Assembly: GCF_000687145.1 (NCBI RefSeq)
Contig: NZ_JMFG01000002.1
Location: forward strand, 62,001 to 126,000
Reading direction: 5' to 3'
Source: Thermoanaerobaculum aquaticum
GTDB lineage: Bacteria; Acidobacteriota; Thermoanaerobaculia; Thermoanaerobaculales; Thermoanaerobaculaceae
DNA length: 64,000 nucleotides
Shown here: piece after piece, positions 54,801 to 62,823 of the stretch
How positions within the stretch are numbered: the first letter of the stretch is position 1
How the letters are laid out: every line of letters starts with the position of its first letter
Notes under the pieces: generated by a model
What the model was told of the DNA's origin: nothing
The model's input: the letters and a program-made list of their open reading frames with translations, nothing else
Databases searched by the model: none
Position numbers and translations under genes: made by a program

Positions 54801-55682
54801 GGCGCCCGCTCTTGCCTTCCCGTGAAGGTAGCTCAACCAGGGGCGCGGCACCACCTTGAGCCCCGGGTACGGGTAGGCCGGCACCAGGCTCACCTCCTTG
54901 CTGGGCTGGAGCTGCAGGCTCACCGGCTCCTGGGCCGGCCACCGGGCGGTTCCCAAGCCCACCCCTTCCTTCCAGGCCACCAGCTGCCATTGGCCGCTTC
55001 CCACCGGCACCCGGGCCATCCCCTGAGCATCGCTCACCGCCTCGGCGCCGGAGGGGGCCCTTTCCGCCACCACGGAGGCCCCTGGGACCGGCTTGCCGAG
55101 GGCATCCACCACCCGCACGGTGGCCCGGGTGGGGGCAAACCTCACGCTCTCGCGTTCACCGACTAGCTCCCAGCGGGCAAAAGCACCTGATTCATCCTGC
55201 CCCCAGAGCACCACCCGGGCCCCTTTGGGAGCGTAAAACTCCAGCTTTCCGTGGCGGGGCAGCTGGCCCGCGGGGATAGCTGGCTGCCAACGGCCCCAGG
55301 GGCGGGGCTCGGCCAGGTACCCCCAGAGCCTCAGGCTGCCCTGCCAGGAGCCGGCCACCTCCACCCGGCGCAAAAGGCCCTTGGGCAGCCAAACCGGCGG
55401 AAGTTCGCCCGCCTCGGTGAGGTGGAAGGCGGCCGCCGTATGGCCGGGTGCGTGCACCTCCACCCGCCACGGGGAAGATGCCGGCACGTCCAGGCGGAAG
55501 GGCGTTCCGCAGGGGGTTTGGGTGGTGGCTAAGGGTAAACCTTGGGGCGTAAGCCCCCAAGGGGCAGGGGAGCCCGCAAAGACCCTCACCTCCACCGTCT
55601 TTCCGGGCTGTTCGCAGAAGACCGTGCCGGAAACCACCGAGCCGGGGACAGTCAATGCCAGGACCAGGCATGCGCTCACCAT
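51843..55682 (-). CDS. Giant secreted carboxypeptidase-regulatory-domain protein, paralogue 2
   Basis: A 1279-residue exported protein (signal MVSACLVLALTVPGSVVSG). After a first domain starting SGTVFCEQPGKTVEVRVF, it is built of tandem transthyretin-like sandwiches. Landmarks match paralogues 1 and 3: VELPPEGKDLGAVVMEPG, GRVVDEKGEGIASAKVYV (~535), GVVEGVVKGLSASELSR (~885) and the LPAGRYQLL end. The start ATG 55682 follows GGGAGG and lies 19 bases after the stop of paralogue 1; paralogue 3 begins 15 bases after its stop. Probably structural or binding at the cell surface; no enzyme motif is visible. Confidence 0.8.
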   Translation of the reverse strand: MVSACLVLALTVPGSVVSGTVFCEQPGKTVEVRVFAGSPAPWGLTPQGLPLATTQTPCGTPFRLDVPASSPWRVEVHAPGHTAAAFHLTEAGELPPVWLPKGLLRRVEVAGSWQGSLRLWGYLAEPRPWGRWQPAIPAGQLPRHGKLEFYAPKGARVVLWGQDESGAFARWELVGERESVRFAPTRATVRVVDALGKPVPGASVVAERAPSGAEAVSDAQGMARVPVGSGQWQLVAWKEGVGLGTARWPAQEPVSLQLQPSKEVSLVPAYPYPGLKVVPRPWLSYLHGKARAGANRIPLLGEGLHLAFWAPGFAYQQTDVEGDVDSVGIRLLPEGRLQVKVVDPAGKPQAGVPVFVDEPERWSLWSPGYTTPSLLARGVTDSLGTLEVAAEPGTVTVRVAAPPWAEAREEVEVPPGQRVTKTITLTPGARCRLQVTDPHGRPLAGVTAQVTRRGQGTVWYSGQPRPVIAEGSSDRDGMMVLEPLLPGPVEITLVKAGFVKRTVNVELPPEGKDLGAVVMEPGASLQGRVVDEKGEGIASAKVYVSADSDVPFGESTETDEAGFFQFPDLPRSGVVFLRAEKQNRVSSRPLKVELPSPPVELVVPGGRVIVGRVVRATDGKPIAAARVYATEVLTRVVGGFSGMSVRSLGPGVETDNDGIFRLEVGDSPSIELHVRAKGFRETSRQVRMEPGEKPRPLLIQLEEGLVLAGRVIEPSGRPAVGVAVRLETERQQARGLAVGSRIKVWSSVTDGEGRFRVADLPPGRYEVMAQTPEGWRAREVAEAGREDLELELEPTGTLTVTVKDKSGAPVAGASVEGWANSGQSWKQITDALGEVRLGQASPGTHSLRITHPNFAPAWLRFDVKAGEESRREVTLEAGGVVEGVVKGLSASELSRCSVSVGVSSATPLPDGSFRITNAPLGKQRVEARVGWTGRFRNAQVEVKPDAPAWVELDFALGFTLTGQVHKQGKPLSGLMVAASREGEGVADSTDSQGQFRLRGLEAGLWKLSVADASGQVLLRQELELTADRHLELALPSGALAGSVVAAESREPVAEATVIVHQKGGFLRQETTGDDGRFGFSDLPDGDFTITAQAPGYGSASKEVHISAGQAPEVVLALPKEAVLELFVQELGGSVGERVWVRLSDASGLTRQLAVPLNRRGRGVISGLPPGRYGLVVDGLGHAGLVVTTPGQAQVVLQEGGSLILSAPAQRNLKVRVLFPEGLPVPLGWQANEAGEVEVKAGQQRSLLLPAGRYQLLTDSGASIWVDIPAGGAPVTVELP

Positions 55683-55701
55683 TGGAACCTCCCTACGCCA
55701 T

Positions 55702-58700
55702 TTACGGAGCCAGGTCCAGCACCGTTTCCTGTCCGGGTATCACGGTGGCGAGCTTTTCCTGTACCTGCCCATCCCGCCGCACCAGGAGGCGGTAGTCACC
55801 GGCGGGAAGGGCAAGCCTCCAGCTCGTTTCCACCCGACGCCAGCCGCCGCTGATGCCCATCCCCCGCCAACCCCAGGGCACCGGCAACCCTTCAGCGGTC
55901 AATACCTGCACCTCCACCGGGCTGCCGGATTCCAGAACGAGGGTGCCCCGCGGCTTGAGCTGGAGCTGAACTTTGGAAGGCACGGCAAAGCGCACCACCG
56001 CCGCCCCCTGCCCCTGGATCAAAGCCACGTAGTCCCCCGGTGGCAGCTGGGTGACGATGCCCCGCCCTTCCCGATCGAGACTCACGAACACCGGCTGGGG
56101 TTCCCCCGAGGGACCCTGGACGTTGGCAAAGACCTCGGTGGGGATGCTGCCGTCTGCGTCGCGCACCACAAGCTCCAGGGTTTGCTGGGGTTCCAGCAAA
56201 AGCTCCACCTCGGGGGTGGACTCCCGAACCGTAACGCTGGTTTCCGCCGGCGCAAAGCCGGGTGCGCTGGCCCGCACCCGGAACTCTTGGCCGGTGGGCA
56301 GCTCGCGGAAGGTGAAGCGCCCCGTCTCATCGCCGGAGGTGCGACGGATGAAGGCGGTTTGCCCTGGCATTTCCAGGGTAATTTGCGCCTCCGCAACGGG
56401 CTCGCGGTTGGTGCGGTTGCGCACCCACCCGGAAAGGGTGCCGTTGGGGAGCAGCAGGGAAACCTGCACGTCCTTTTCCGCCTCCACCTCCCGGGTGAGC
56501 AGCCCCTGGCCGTTGGGGTCGCTGACCACCAGCGTCCATTTGCCGGGGGAAAGGCCGGAAAGCGTGAAGCTGCCCCCTTCATCGGTGGTGTCGGAAGCCC
56601 GGTCCATGGGGGAGGGCCCGCTGGCCATCACCGCATACCCCACCACCGGCTGGCTCCCCCGTCGCACGGTTCCGGAGATCGTCACACCCTGACCAAAGTC
56701 CACCTCCACCTGGGCGGGGGATCCCTCCGGCACCTCCACCGTGAGCCTTCGGGTCCTACCCAGTGGGAAAACCGAAACCACCAGTTCCTGTTTGCCCAAG
56801 GGCACGCCCTTAAGGTGGAAGCTGCCGTCACCAGCAACCTTCGTCCGGCTCATCCCCACCCACGCTTGGCAACGGGCCAGCTCCTGGGGGGAAAGGCCCC
56901 GCACTACCCCAAGCACTTCCCCGCCCCGGGCCAGCTTCAGCGTTACCGTCTTGGGCCCCTGGGCACCCACGTTGACTTGCTCACTGTCAGCGGCATAGCC
57001 TTCCAGGGAAGCGACCACGAAGTAGGTTCCCGGGGCAACGTCCTCAAAGCGGGCCACGCCGGCGGCATCGGTTTGGCGCTCGGGGAGGTCATCGCCAATT
57101 CCTGAAGCCGCAACCCGGGCACCGGCCAGCGGTTCCCCTTGTGGCCCCACCACGTGCACCTCCAGGCTCCCCGGGGCCGCCAGGTGCAGCTCGGCTTCCG
57201 TATCCCCGCTGATGTCCAGGGTGACCCGGTCCTGGGCGCCCTCCGGGCTTCGCGCTTCCACGGTAAATTTGGCGGGCTTCAACCCGGTGAGGACGAACTG
57301 CCCCTGGCCATCGGTGGTGGTGCCCAGGGGCCTGCGGAACATCGCCAGCATGGTGCCGGCGATCCGCTCCCCAGCTTCGTTGGCGGTGACCGTGACCCCT
57401 ACCGCGGGGCTGCCATCGGCCTCCCACACCCGCCCGCGCAAGGTAAACCCCCGTTCCAGCTGAACAAGGATGAAGCCGGGGGGTTCGTCCTGCTTGATGG
57501 GTACGGTTTTTTGGGCGGGGGCAAACCCCGCGGCCCGCACCTCCAGCCGCACCTCCCCAGGCTCATTGATGGCCAGCTCAAAGTAGCCGTCCTGATCGGA
57601 GCTGGTGGGGGGGACGGGAACGGCGGATTGCACCGTGAACCCACCGATCCTGCGGGTTAACAGGCGCCCACCGGAAATTTCGGCGTTGGGCACCGCTTCC
57701 CCGGTTTCCTTGTCCACCACCCGGCCCTTGAGAAGCTTGCCGGCCTTTACCTTGAGCTCCACGGGTCCAGCGGGGGGCAGGCTGACCTTCACCGGCAAGC
57801 TCGAGTACTCCCGGGAGCGGGCTTGAAGGTAAAGGCTCCCTTCTCTGGGTACGTCAGCGAGCTCAAAACCGCCGTCGGCTTCGGTGCGGGTTAAATAATC
57901 GTACAAGAAATCGGCGTTGCTGCCTGCCACCACCGTGACATCCGGCAGCCCCCGTCCCTGCTCGTCCACCACCCGCCCCATAATTGTCGTGCCCGACTGC
58001 AGCGTCACATCCCCCAGGTCTTTGCCCTCCGGCGGCAGCTTCACCTCTTGCACTGCCGTCACGAAGCCGGCTTTCTTCACCACCAGCTCCAGGGGACCCG
58101 CAGGCAAATTGCCCAGGATGACCCGGCCTTCCCGGTCGCTTTCCCCCCGGGCCAGGGCCGGTTTGTCCGTTGCTCCCAGGCGGATGGTAAGCCGGGGCCC
58201 CTCTTCCCGGCCGGGGTGAACCTGCACATCGGCACCGGGGATGGGCGTCCCCCGCTCGTCCACCACCCGCAAGCTCAAACGGGTACCGGGGGCGAGGGTG
58301 AGGGTGACCGGCAGCCTTTCTTTGGGCTTGGGGCCAAGCTTTCCGGAGTCGGCCCGGCCCAGGACCGGATGGCTGGCCAGAAGCCGCAGCTCCCCGGCGC
58401 TCACAGCGAAAGGCCCGAAGCTGCCGTCCTGGCCGCTCACCCAGGCGGGTTCTGGCAAAAGCCGCGTGACGGTGCGAAAACGTGTGAAACGAAACGTGGC
58501 TACCTCGCTTTCCTCGCTCCAAACCGGCACGCCAGGGGCGGGAAGCCCCCGCGGGTCCACCACCTTGCCCTCAATCCACGCTTGCGGCGAAAGCCTAACC
58601 CCCAGGGTTTGGGTGGGGGATTCCACGGACAGGCTGGTGGCGTCGTACCCGTAGGCCAGGATTTCCATCTCGCCGCCGGGGGGGATGAAGGGGACGCGGC

Positions 58701-59607
58701 CGCCGGTGCCGCTGAGCAGCAACGGACCGCCGGTGAGGGCGGAGGGGATATAGCGGGGAAACACCAAAAGGGTGGGGTAAGGCTGGGCGGTGACCAGCGG
58801 CAAGTAGGCCACCGGGCGTAGCACGATTTTGGCTGTCTCGTTGCTCACCCGGGCCGAGCCCCCCTGCTCTCCGGTCCAGGCCACCACCCGCCCCTTCCAC
58901 CAGTCGGGGAGGGAAAGCCTGGCCTTGCCGTCCGGCCCTGTGAGGGCGGCCGTCCCCACCGGCATGGCTTCCGCCGCCACCCGCACGTTGGCCTGGGGTT
59001 TGCCCTGGGGGTCCTGTACCGTAACCGTTACGGTGCGGCAGCGCAGGCTTACCGGGGCTCCCTTGCCCTCGGTCACGTTGACAAAGGCGAAGCACCCCGA
59101 TTCATCAACCACCGTCAAACTGGTGAAGACCCCCGGTGCGACAGGCACGTTCACGGCTTTTCCGGCTTCCGCAAAGGCGGTGGGTGTGCTCCACCGCCAC
59201 CTCCCCACGCGGTCGCCCTCCTCCTGGTCCATCACCAGCAGCTTGCCTTTGCTCCCAGCGCTTGTGATCTGCACGCTGCGGGTCATGGCTTTGGGCAGCC
59301 ACAGGGGCGGGAGCGTCGCATGCTCGGGGAACCAAACCTCAATGACCCCGGCAGCGTGCCCCGGGGCCGAGACCTCCACTCGCACCGGAAGGGATTCCAC
59401 CTCCAGCGTGAACGCCGTGGCCGGCATCACTTCCACCGTGCGCAGGGGCTTTCCGGGTTGGTGGGGGGAAGCCATGTTCTTTTCCCCCAGCGGGAAAAGC
59501 CGCACCGTGGCTTGCGGGCAGTTGGCCTCGCAGTAAACAGTTCCCGAAAGCTGGTGCGCCTGTACCGAAGCTGCCATAAGCGAGAGCAACGCCACCCCAA
59601 AGACCAT
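55702..59607 (-). CDS. Giant secreted carboxypeptidase-regulatory-domain protein, paralogue 1
   Basis: A 1301-residue exported protein and first gene of the operon (signal MVFGVALLSLMAASVQA). The opening HQLSGTVYCEANCPQATV holds a Cys pair that could form a disulfide. Tandem transthyretin-like domains follow; good copies are GRVVDKETGEAVPNAEI, GRVWEADGSPAVGVTV and DAAGVARFEDVAPGTYFVV. Collinear landmarks with the others are LPPEGKDLGDVTLQSG, GRVVDEQGRGLPDVTV (~550), GVVRGLSPQELAR (~902) and the LPAGDYRLLVRRDGQ end. The start ATG 59607 follows GGGAGGTG. A sigma70-type promoter precedes it and overlaps that of the divergent response regulator. Confidence 0.82.
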   Translation of the reverse strand: MVFGVALLSLMAASVQAHQLSGTVYCEANCPQATVRLFPLGEKNMASPHQPGKPLRTVEVMPATAFTLEVESLPVRVEVSAPGHAAGVIEVWFPEHATLPPLWLPKAMTRSVQITSAGSKGKLLVMDQEEGDRVGRWRWSTPTAFAEAGKAVNVPVAPGVFTSLTVVDESGCFAFVNVTEGKGAPVSLRCRTVTVTVQDPQGKPQANVRVAAEAMPVGTAALTGPDGKARLSLPDWWKGRVVAWTGEQGGSARVSNETAKIVLRPVAYLPLVTAQPYPTLLVFPRYIPSALTGGPLLLSGTGGRVPFIPPGGEMEILAYGYDATSLSVESPTQTLGVRLSPQAWIEGKVVDPRGLPAPGVPVWSEESEVATFRFTRFRTVTRLLPEPAWVSGQDGSFGPFAVSAGELRLLASHPVLGRADSGKLGPKPKERLPVTLTLAPGTRLSLRVVDERGTPIPGADVQVHPGREEGPRLTIRLGATDKPALARGESDREGRVILGNLPAGPLELVVKKAGFVTAVQEVKLPPEGKDLGDVTLQSGTTIMGRVVDEQGRGLPDVTVVAGSNADFLYDYLTRTEADGGFELADVPREGSLYLQARSREYSSLPVKVSLPPAGPVELKVKAGKLLKGRVVDKETGEAVPNAEISGGRLLTRRIGGFTVQSAVPVPPTSSDQDGYFELAINEPGEVRLEVRAAGFAPAQKTVPIKQDEPPGFILVQLERGFTLRGRVWEADGSPAVGVTVTANEAGERIAGTMLAMFRRPLGTTTDGQGQFVLTGLKPAKFTVEARSPEGAQDRVTLDISGDTEAELHLAAPGSLEVHVVGPQGEPLAGARVAASGIGDDLPERQTDAAGVARFEDVAPGTYFVVASLEGYAADSEQVNVGAQGPKTVTLKLARGGEVLGVVRGLSPQELARCQAWVGMSRTKVAGDGSFHLKGVPLGKQELVVSVFPLGRTRRLTVEVPEGSPAQVEVDFGQGVTISGTVRRGSQPVVGYAVMASGPSPMDRASDTTDEGGSFTLSGLSPGKWTLVVSDPNGQGLLTREVEAEKDVQVSLLLPNGTLSGWVRNRTNREPVAEAQITLEMPGQTAFIRRTSGDETGRFTFRELPTGQEFRVRASAPGFAPAETSVTVRESTPEVELLLEPQQTLELVVRDADGSIPTEVFANVQGPSGEPQPVFVSLDREGRGIVTQLPPGDYVALIQGQGAAVVRFAVPSKVQLQLKPRGTLVLESGSPVEVQVLTAEGLPVPWGWRGMGISGGWRRVETSWRLALPAGDYRLLVRRDGQVQEKLATVIPGQETVLDLAP

Positions 59608-59633
59608 GCGTCACCTCCCGTAAACTTCGGCCC

Positions 59634-59662
59634 ATTTTAAAAACCCCGGTTCTTGCAGCCAA
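59634..59662 (-). promoter_or_regulatory. Promoter of the giant-paralogue operon
   Basis: On minus, TTGGCT (59662-59657) and TAAAAT (59639-59634) have a 17-bp spacer. The predicted transcript starts about 20 bases before ATG 59607. Confidence 0.65.
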
Positions 59663-59681
59663 GGGGTAAGCCTTCTATGCT
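59653..59681 (+). promoter_or_regulatory. Promoter of the response regulator/GAF/DUF4388 operon
   Basis: On plus, TTGCAG (59653-59658) and TATGCT (59676-59681) have a 17-bp spacer. The -35 hexamer overlaps that of the divergent giant-paralogue promoter by two bases, so the two should compete or be coregulated. Confidence 0.55.
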
Positions 59682-59711
59682 GTTGAAGGGCGGGAGTAGC
59701 GCCGATAGGGG

Positions 59712-60086
59712 GTGTCGGTGCAACCGAAGAAAGTGCTGGCGGTGGACGATTCCAAGCTCATGCTGCGCATGTACGAGGTGATGCTGCGCGGCACGCCGCT
59801 TTTGCTGGCGGAAAACGGGCAACAGGCCTTGCAGCTTCTTGAGCAGAATCCGGACGTGGATCTGGTGCTTCTGGACATCAACATGCCGGTGATGAACGGG
59901 CTGGAGTTTCTGGCAGCCCTGGGCCAGCAGGGCCGGCTTCCGGGGCTGCCGGTGATCGTGGTGTCCACCGACGGAGAAGAAGCGCAAATTGAAAAAGGGC
60001 TGGCGGCGGGTGCCGTGGCTTACCTTACCAAGCCTTTCGACGCCGAAAGGTTGCGGGCAGCCATTGCTGCCCTGGAGGCCCCATGA
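59712..60086 (+). CDS. Single-domain response regulator (CheY-like)
   Basis: A 124-residue receiver domain. It has the acidic pair in VLAVDDSKLM, the phospho-acceptor Asp in VLLDINMPVMNG (about residue 57), Ser/Thr in VVSTDGEEAQ and Lys in AYLTKPFDAERL. No output domain. The start is GTG 59712 or GTG 59718. It overlaps the next gene by ATGA. The cognate kinase is not in the window. It probably signals through the GAF and DUF4388 proteins made from the same mRNA. Confidence 0.9.
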   Translation: MSVQPKKVLAVDDSKLMLRMYEVMLRGTPLLLAENGQQALQLLEQNPDVDLVLLDINMPVMNGLEFLAALGQQGRLPGLPVIVVSTDGEEAQIEKGLAAGAVAYLTKPFDAERLRAAIAALEAP

Positions 60087-60841
60087 AGGAAACCTCGTCG
60101 GGAGGTTTGAAGCTGCCCGAGGGCTCGGGGAAGGAGCTGGTGGCCGAGCTGAAGACCACCCTGGAAAAGGCCCGCGAGCTGGTGCGGGAGCTGGAGCACA
60201 AGCTGCAGTCGGCAGGGGTGGCCACCGCCGGAAAGGGGGAGGACGATTTGGCCCAACGGCTGGCGCGGACCGAGGCGGACGTCAAGGAGCTGGCTGCGCA
60301 GCTGGCGGCTTCCGAGCGGCAAATTTCCCGCCTCATGAACCTTTACGTGGCCACCTACCAGCTCCACGCCACCCTCACCCCTGCGGAGGTGCTGCAAACC
60401 ATCGCCGAAATTGCTGTGAACCTCTTGGGAGCCGAGGCCTTTGCGGTGCTCCTGCGCCGGGACGGCGGTCAGGGCTTTGAGGTGGCCCTGGCTCAGGGGT
60501 TCGACACCGGGGCTTATCCGCTCTTTGCCGGCGACGAGTACCTGGGCGGGGAGGCCGCGGTGGATGCCACACTGGCCGATGGCACCCTGCGCCTGGCGCC
60601 CATTCCCAACTCCAGCGTGGTGGCGGTGGTGCCTTTAAAGGTGCAGGGCGAAATCGTCGGGGCTTTGGTGGTGCTCAAGCTTCTGCCCCACAAGCCTTCC
60701 CTCCGCCCGGAGGATCGGGAGCTTTTGGATTTGCTTTCCGCCCACGCCGCCTCCGCCCTCTTTGCGGCCCGCATCTTTGCCACCAAGGACCGGCGCCTGC
60801 GCACCTTAGAAAGCCTCATCAAGCTGGCACGGGGGGAGTAA
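60083..60841 (+). CDS. Coiled-coil GAF-domain protein
   Basis: A 252-residue cytoplasmic protein: an N-terminal coiled coil (about 15-95, KELVAELKTTLEKARELVRE and ADVKELAAQLAASERQISRL), then a GAF domain (about 105-245) with LHATLTPAEVLQTIAEIAVN, VVAVVPLKVQGEIVGALVVL and DRELLDLLSAHAASALF. No kinase or cyclase domain is attached. The coupled response regulator suggests a sensor or adaptor that changes oligomeric state on binding a small ligand. Confidence 0.85.
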   Translation: MKETSSGGLKLPEGSGKELVAELKTTLEKARELVRELEHKLQSAGVATAGKGEDDLAQRLARTEADVKELAAQLAASERQISRLMNLYVATYQLHATLTPAEVLQTIAEIAVNLLGAEAFAVLLRRDGGQGFEVALAQGFDTGAYPLFAGDEYLGGEAAVDATLADGTLRLAPIPNSSVVAVVPLKVQGEIVGALVVLKLLPHKPSLRPEDRELLDLLSAHAASALFAARIFATKDRRLRTLESLIKLARGE

Positions 60842-60848
60842 CCGCAGC

Positions 60849-62390
60849 ATGGGCGAAGGGCCTGCCTCCCAGGGGATTTCCGGCAGCCTCCAGGACGTGG
60901 CGGTGGCCGATGTGCTGCAGTTCATCCACCTGGGAAAGCGGACCGGTGTGTTAGCCCTGGAGCGGGGGGAGGACCGCGCCACCATTGGCTTTTTCAAGGG
61001 CAAGATCGTCTTTGCGCAAGCCACCGGCGCTCCTCGTATTGGCGACCTGCTTATCCGGCGGGGATTGGTGGACCGCCAGCGGCTGGAGGCGGCGTTGGCT
61101 TCCCAAAGGCAAGGTCCGGGGCGCCGATCCCTGGGGCAACTGCTGGTGAACGCCGGGCTGATCAACGGGGCCCAGCTCAAAGCGGTGGTGGAGGAGCAAA
61201 TCCGCCGGGCGGTGGCGGTGGTTTTGGGGTGGGAAACCGGGGAGTTTGAGTTTTTGCCCGACGACCTAACCCCTGCGGACGAGGTCACCCTCTACCCTTT
61301 CGACGTGATCCCCGAAGTGGAGGTGGACACCGCCAAGCTTTTGCAGCAGGCCAGTGAGATCTTCCAGCAAAAAAACCAGCAGGAGGTGGTTTCGCCGGTT
61401 ACCCCCAAGGCCCCAGAAATACTGACCTCCGAGGACCTTACCAGGGTCTTGGAGCAGCTGGATGCGCAAAGCGCCGAGCACCGGCCCTTGGTTCACGTGC
61501 TCACCCCTGACGATGCGTTCCTCGCCCGGCTTTGCGCGGCGTTGCGCGAGGAAGCCCGCACGGTGCGGCGGGTGAGCCTGGAAGAAGCGGGGGATGGGCA
61601 AGGACCCATCGTGGTGGTGGCGGATGCTCGGCAGGGCATTTTGGGGCCTTCGGATGTCACCAGGGTACGGCACCTTCGTTCCGGGGTGCGGGTGGTGGTG
61701 GTGGCCGAGCCAGGTCAGCCGGTGGCGCCCTACCTGCGGGCCGGAGCGGCGTTGGTGGTGCCGGCGGAACTGGAGGCGGTGGTGGCGGCGGTCACCGCCG
61801 CGGCCAGCAGCAAAGAGGAGCTGCCGGCGCCCCGGGAGGGGGCTGCGGAGCTCACGCTCCACCGTCTGCGGCAGGCTTTTGGGGACCTGCGCAGCGGTTT
61901 TGTGGCCACCTCCCTGGCCCTCAACCTCTTGAGCATCCTTTCGGAAACTGTGGCACGGGCAGTTTTGCTGTTAGCCAAGGAGCGGGAGCTTTCGGTGCTG
62001 GGGGCTTTTGGCCGCGATGCCCGGGGTCAGCTGCTGGCCCAGTCCACCCGCGGTTTGCGCCTTCCCTGGGGCGGCGATGATTTGCTCCGCCGGGCGGTGG
62101 AAAGCGGCGAGGTGGTGCGGGGTCCCCATGCCCAGCTGCCGGAGCTGCTGCGGCAGCTTTTGGGTCCGGCGGCCCGGGATGAGGTGGTGGTTTTCCCGGT
62201 GCGGGGGGTGCAGCGGGTCATTGCCCTGGTGGTGGCGGACAACGGCGAGCGGGACGCCCCCATTGCCGATTGGGAAATCGTGGAGTTGGCCGCCGAGCAA
62301 GCAGGTATGGCCTTTGAAAACGAGCTTTTACGCCGCAAGCTCCTGGAAAAAACCGGGTCAACCCCAAACGCGAAAGACAAGCGCCCCTAA
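60849..62390 (+). CDS. DUF4388 (PATAN) protein with C-terminal GAF domain
   Basis: A 513-residue protein. The N-terminal PATAN/DUF4388 domain (about 10-140) has GSLQDVAVADVLQFIHLGKR, GVLALERGEDRATIGFFKGK, IGDLLIRRGLVDRQRLEAAL and LGQLLVNAGLINGAQLKAV, the last two also resembling MshEN-type c-di-GMP-binding repeats. It ends with GEFEFLPDDL. A middle part (~210-310) looks like a degenerate receiver (VVVADARQGILG; the phospho-Asp motif is not intact). The C-terminal ~170 residues form a GAF-like domain. PATAN proteins often accompany response regulators controlling motility or surface behaviour. The start follows GGGGGGAG. Its end overlaps the convergent pgpA by 33 bp. Confidence 0.82.
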   Translation: MGEGPASQGISGSLQDVAVADVLQFIHLGKRTGVLALERGEDRATIGFFKGKIVFAQATGAPRIGDLLIRRGLVDRQRLEAALASQRQGPGRRSLGQLLVNAGLINGAQLKAVVEEQIRRAVAVVLGWETGEFEFLPDDLTPADEVTLYPFDVIPEVEVDTAKLLQQASEIFQQKNQQEVVSPVTPKAPEILTSEDLTRVLEQLDAQSAEHRPLVHVLTPDDAFLARLCAALREEARTVRRVSLEEAGDGQGPIVVVADARQGILGPSDVTRVRHLRSGVRVVVVAEPGQPVAPYLRAGAALVVPAELEAVVAAVTAAASSKEELPAPREGAAELTLHRLRQAFGDLRSGFVATSLALNLLSILSETVARAVLLLAKERELSVLGAFGRDARGQLLAQSTRGLRLPWGGDDLLRRAVESGEVVRGPHAQLPELLRQLLGPAARDEVVVFPVRGVQRVIALVVADNGERDAPIADWEIVELAAEQAGMAFENELLRRKLLEKTGSTPNAKDKRP

Positions 62391-62819
62391 GAGTCCTGCC
62401 AGCAAACCCGCCACCAGGTCGTCGGCCACAATCCCCAAACCGCCCGGCAACAGCTCCGCCTGACGCACCGGCGGGGGTTTGAGCACGTCGAAGAGCCGAA
62501 AAAGGCCAAAACCCACAACCAGCCACGGAGTCCTAAAGGGCACGCCGGCCCACGCCATGATTTGCAGGGCCCACCACTGCCCCACCACCTCGTCCAGCAC
62601 CACGGGGCTGGGGTCCACCTCCCCCCGGCGTACCGCTTCCCGGCCGCAAACCAGCGGGGCCAGGAGGGTGAGGCCCACACCAACGGCGAGCCTTAACCCG
62701 GCGTCGGGGAACAGCAAGAACAAACCCAGGCCGACGAGGGAACCCACGGTGGTACCGGGGGCGGGGAGGTGCTCCCCCAAAAACCCCACGGTGGCCAAAA
62801 ACCGGAAAAGCCACACCAC
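62358..62819 (-). CDS. pgpA: Phosphatidylglycerophosphatase A
   Basis: Removes phosphate from phosphatidylglycerophosphate in the inner membrane. Family motifs are PGTTVGSLVGL, the catalytic VVLDEVVGQWWAL and FGLFRLFDVLKPPPVRQAE, then GLGIVADDLVAGLLAG. GTG 62819, 4 bases after the mpl stop, gives 153 residues with about four helices; a longer in-frame reading overlaps mpl. Compared with E. coli PgpA it has the same size. Confidence 0.9.
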   Translation of the reverse strand: MVWLFRFLATVGFLGEHLPAPGTTVGSLVGLGLFLLFPDAGLRLAVGVGLTLLAPLVCGREAVRRGEVDPSPVVLDEVVGQWWALQIMAWAGVPFRTPWLVVGFGLFRLFDVLKPPPVRQAELLPGGLGIVADDLVAGLLAGLLGALVFRVWG

Positions 62820-62823
62820 CAGC

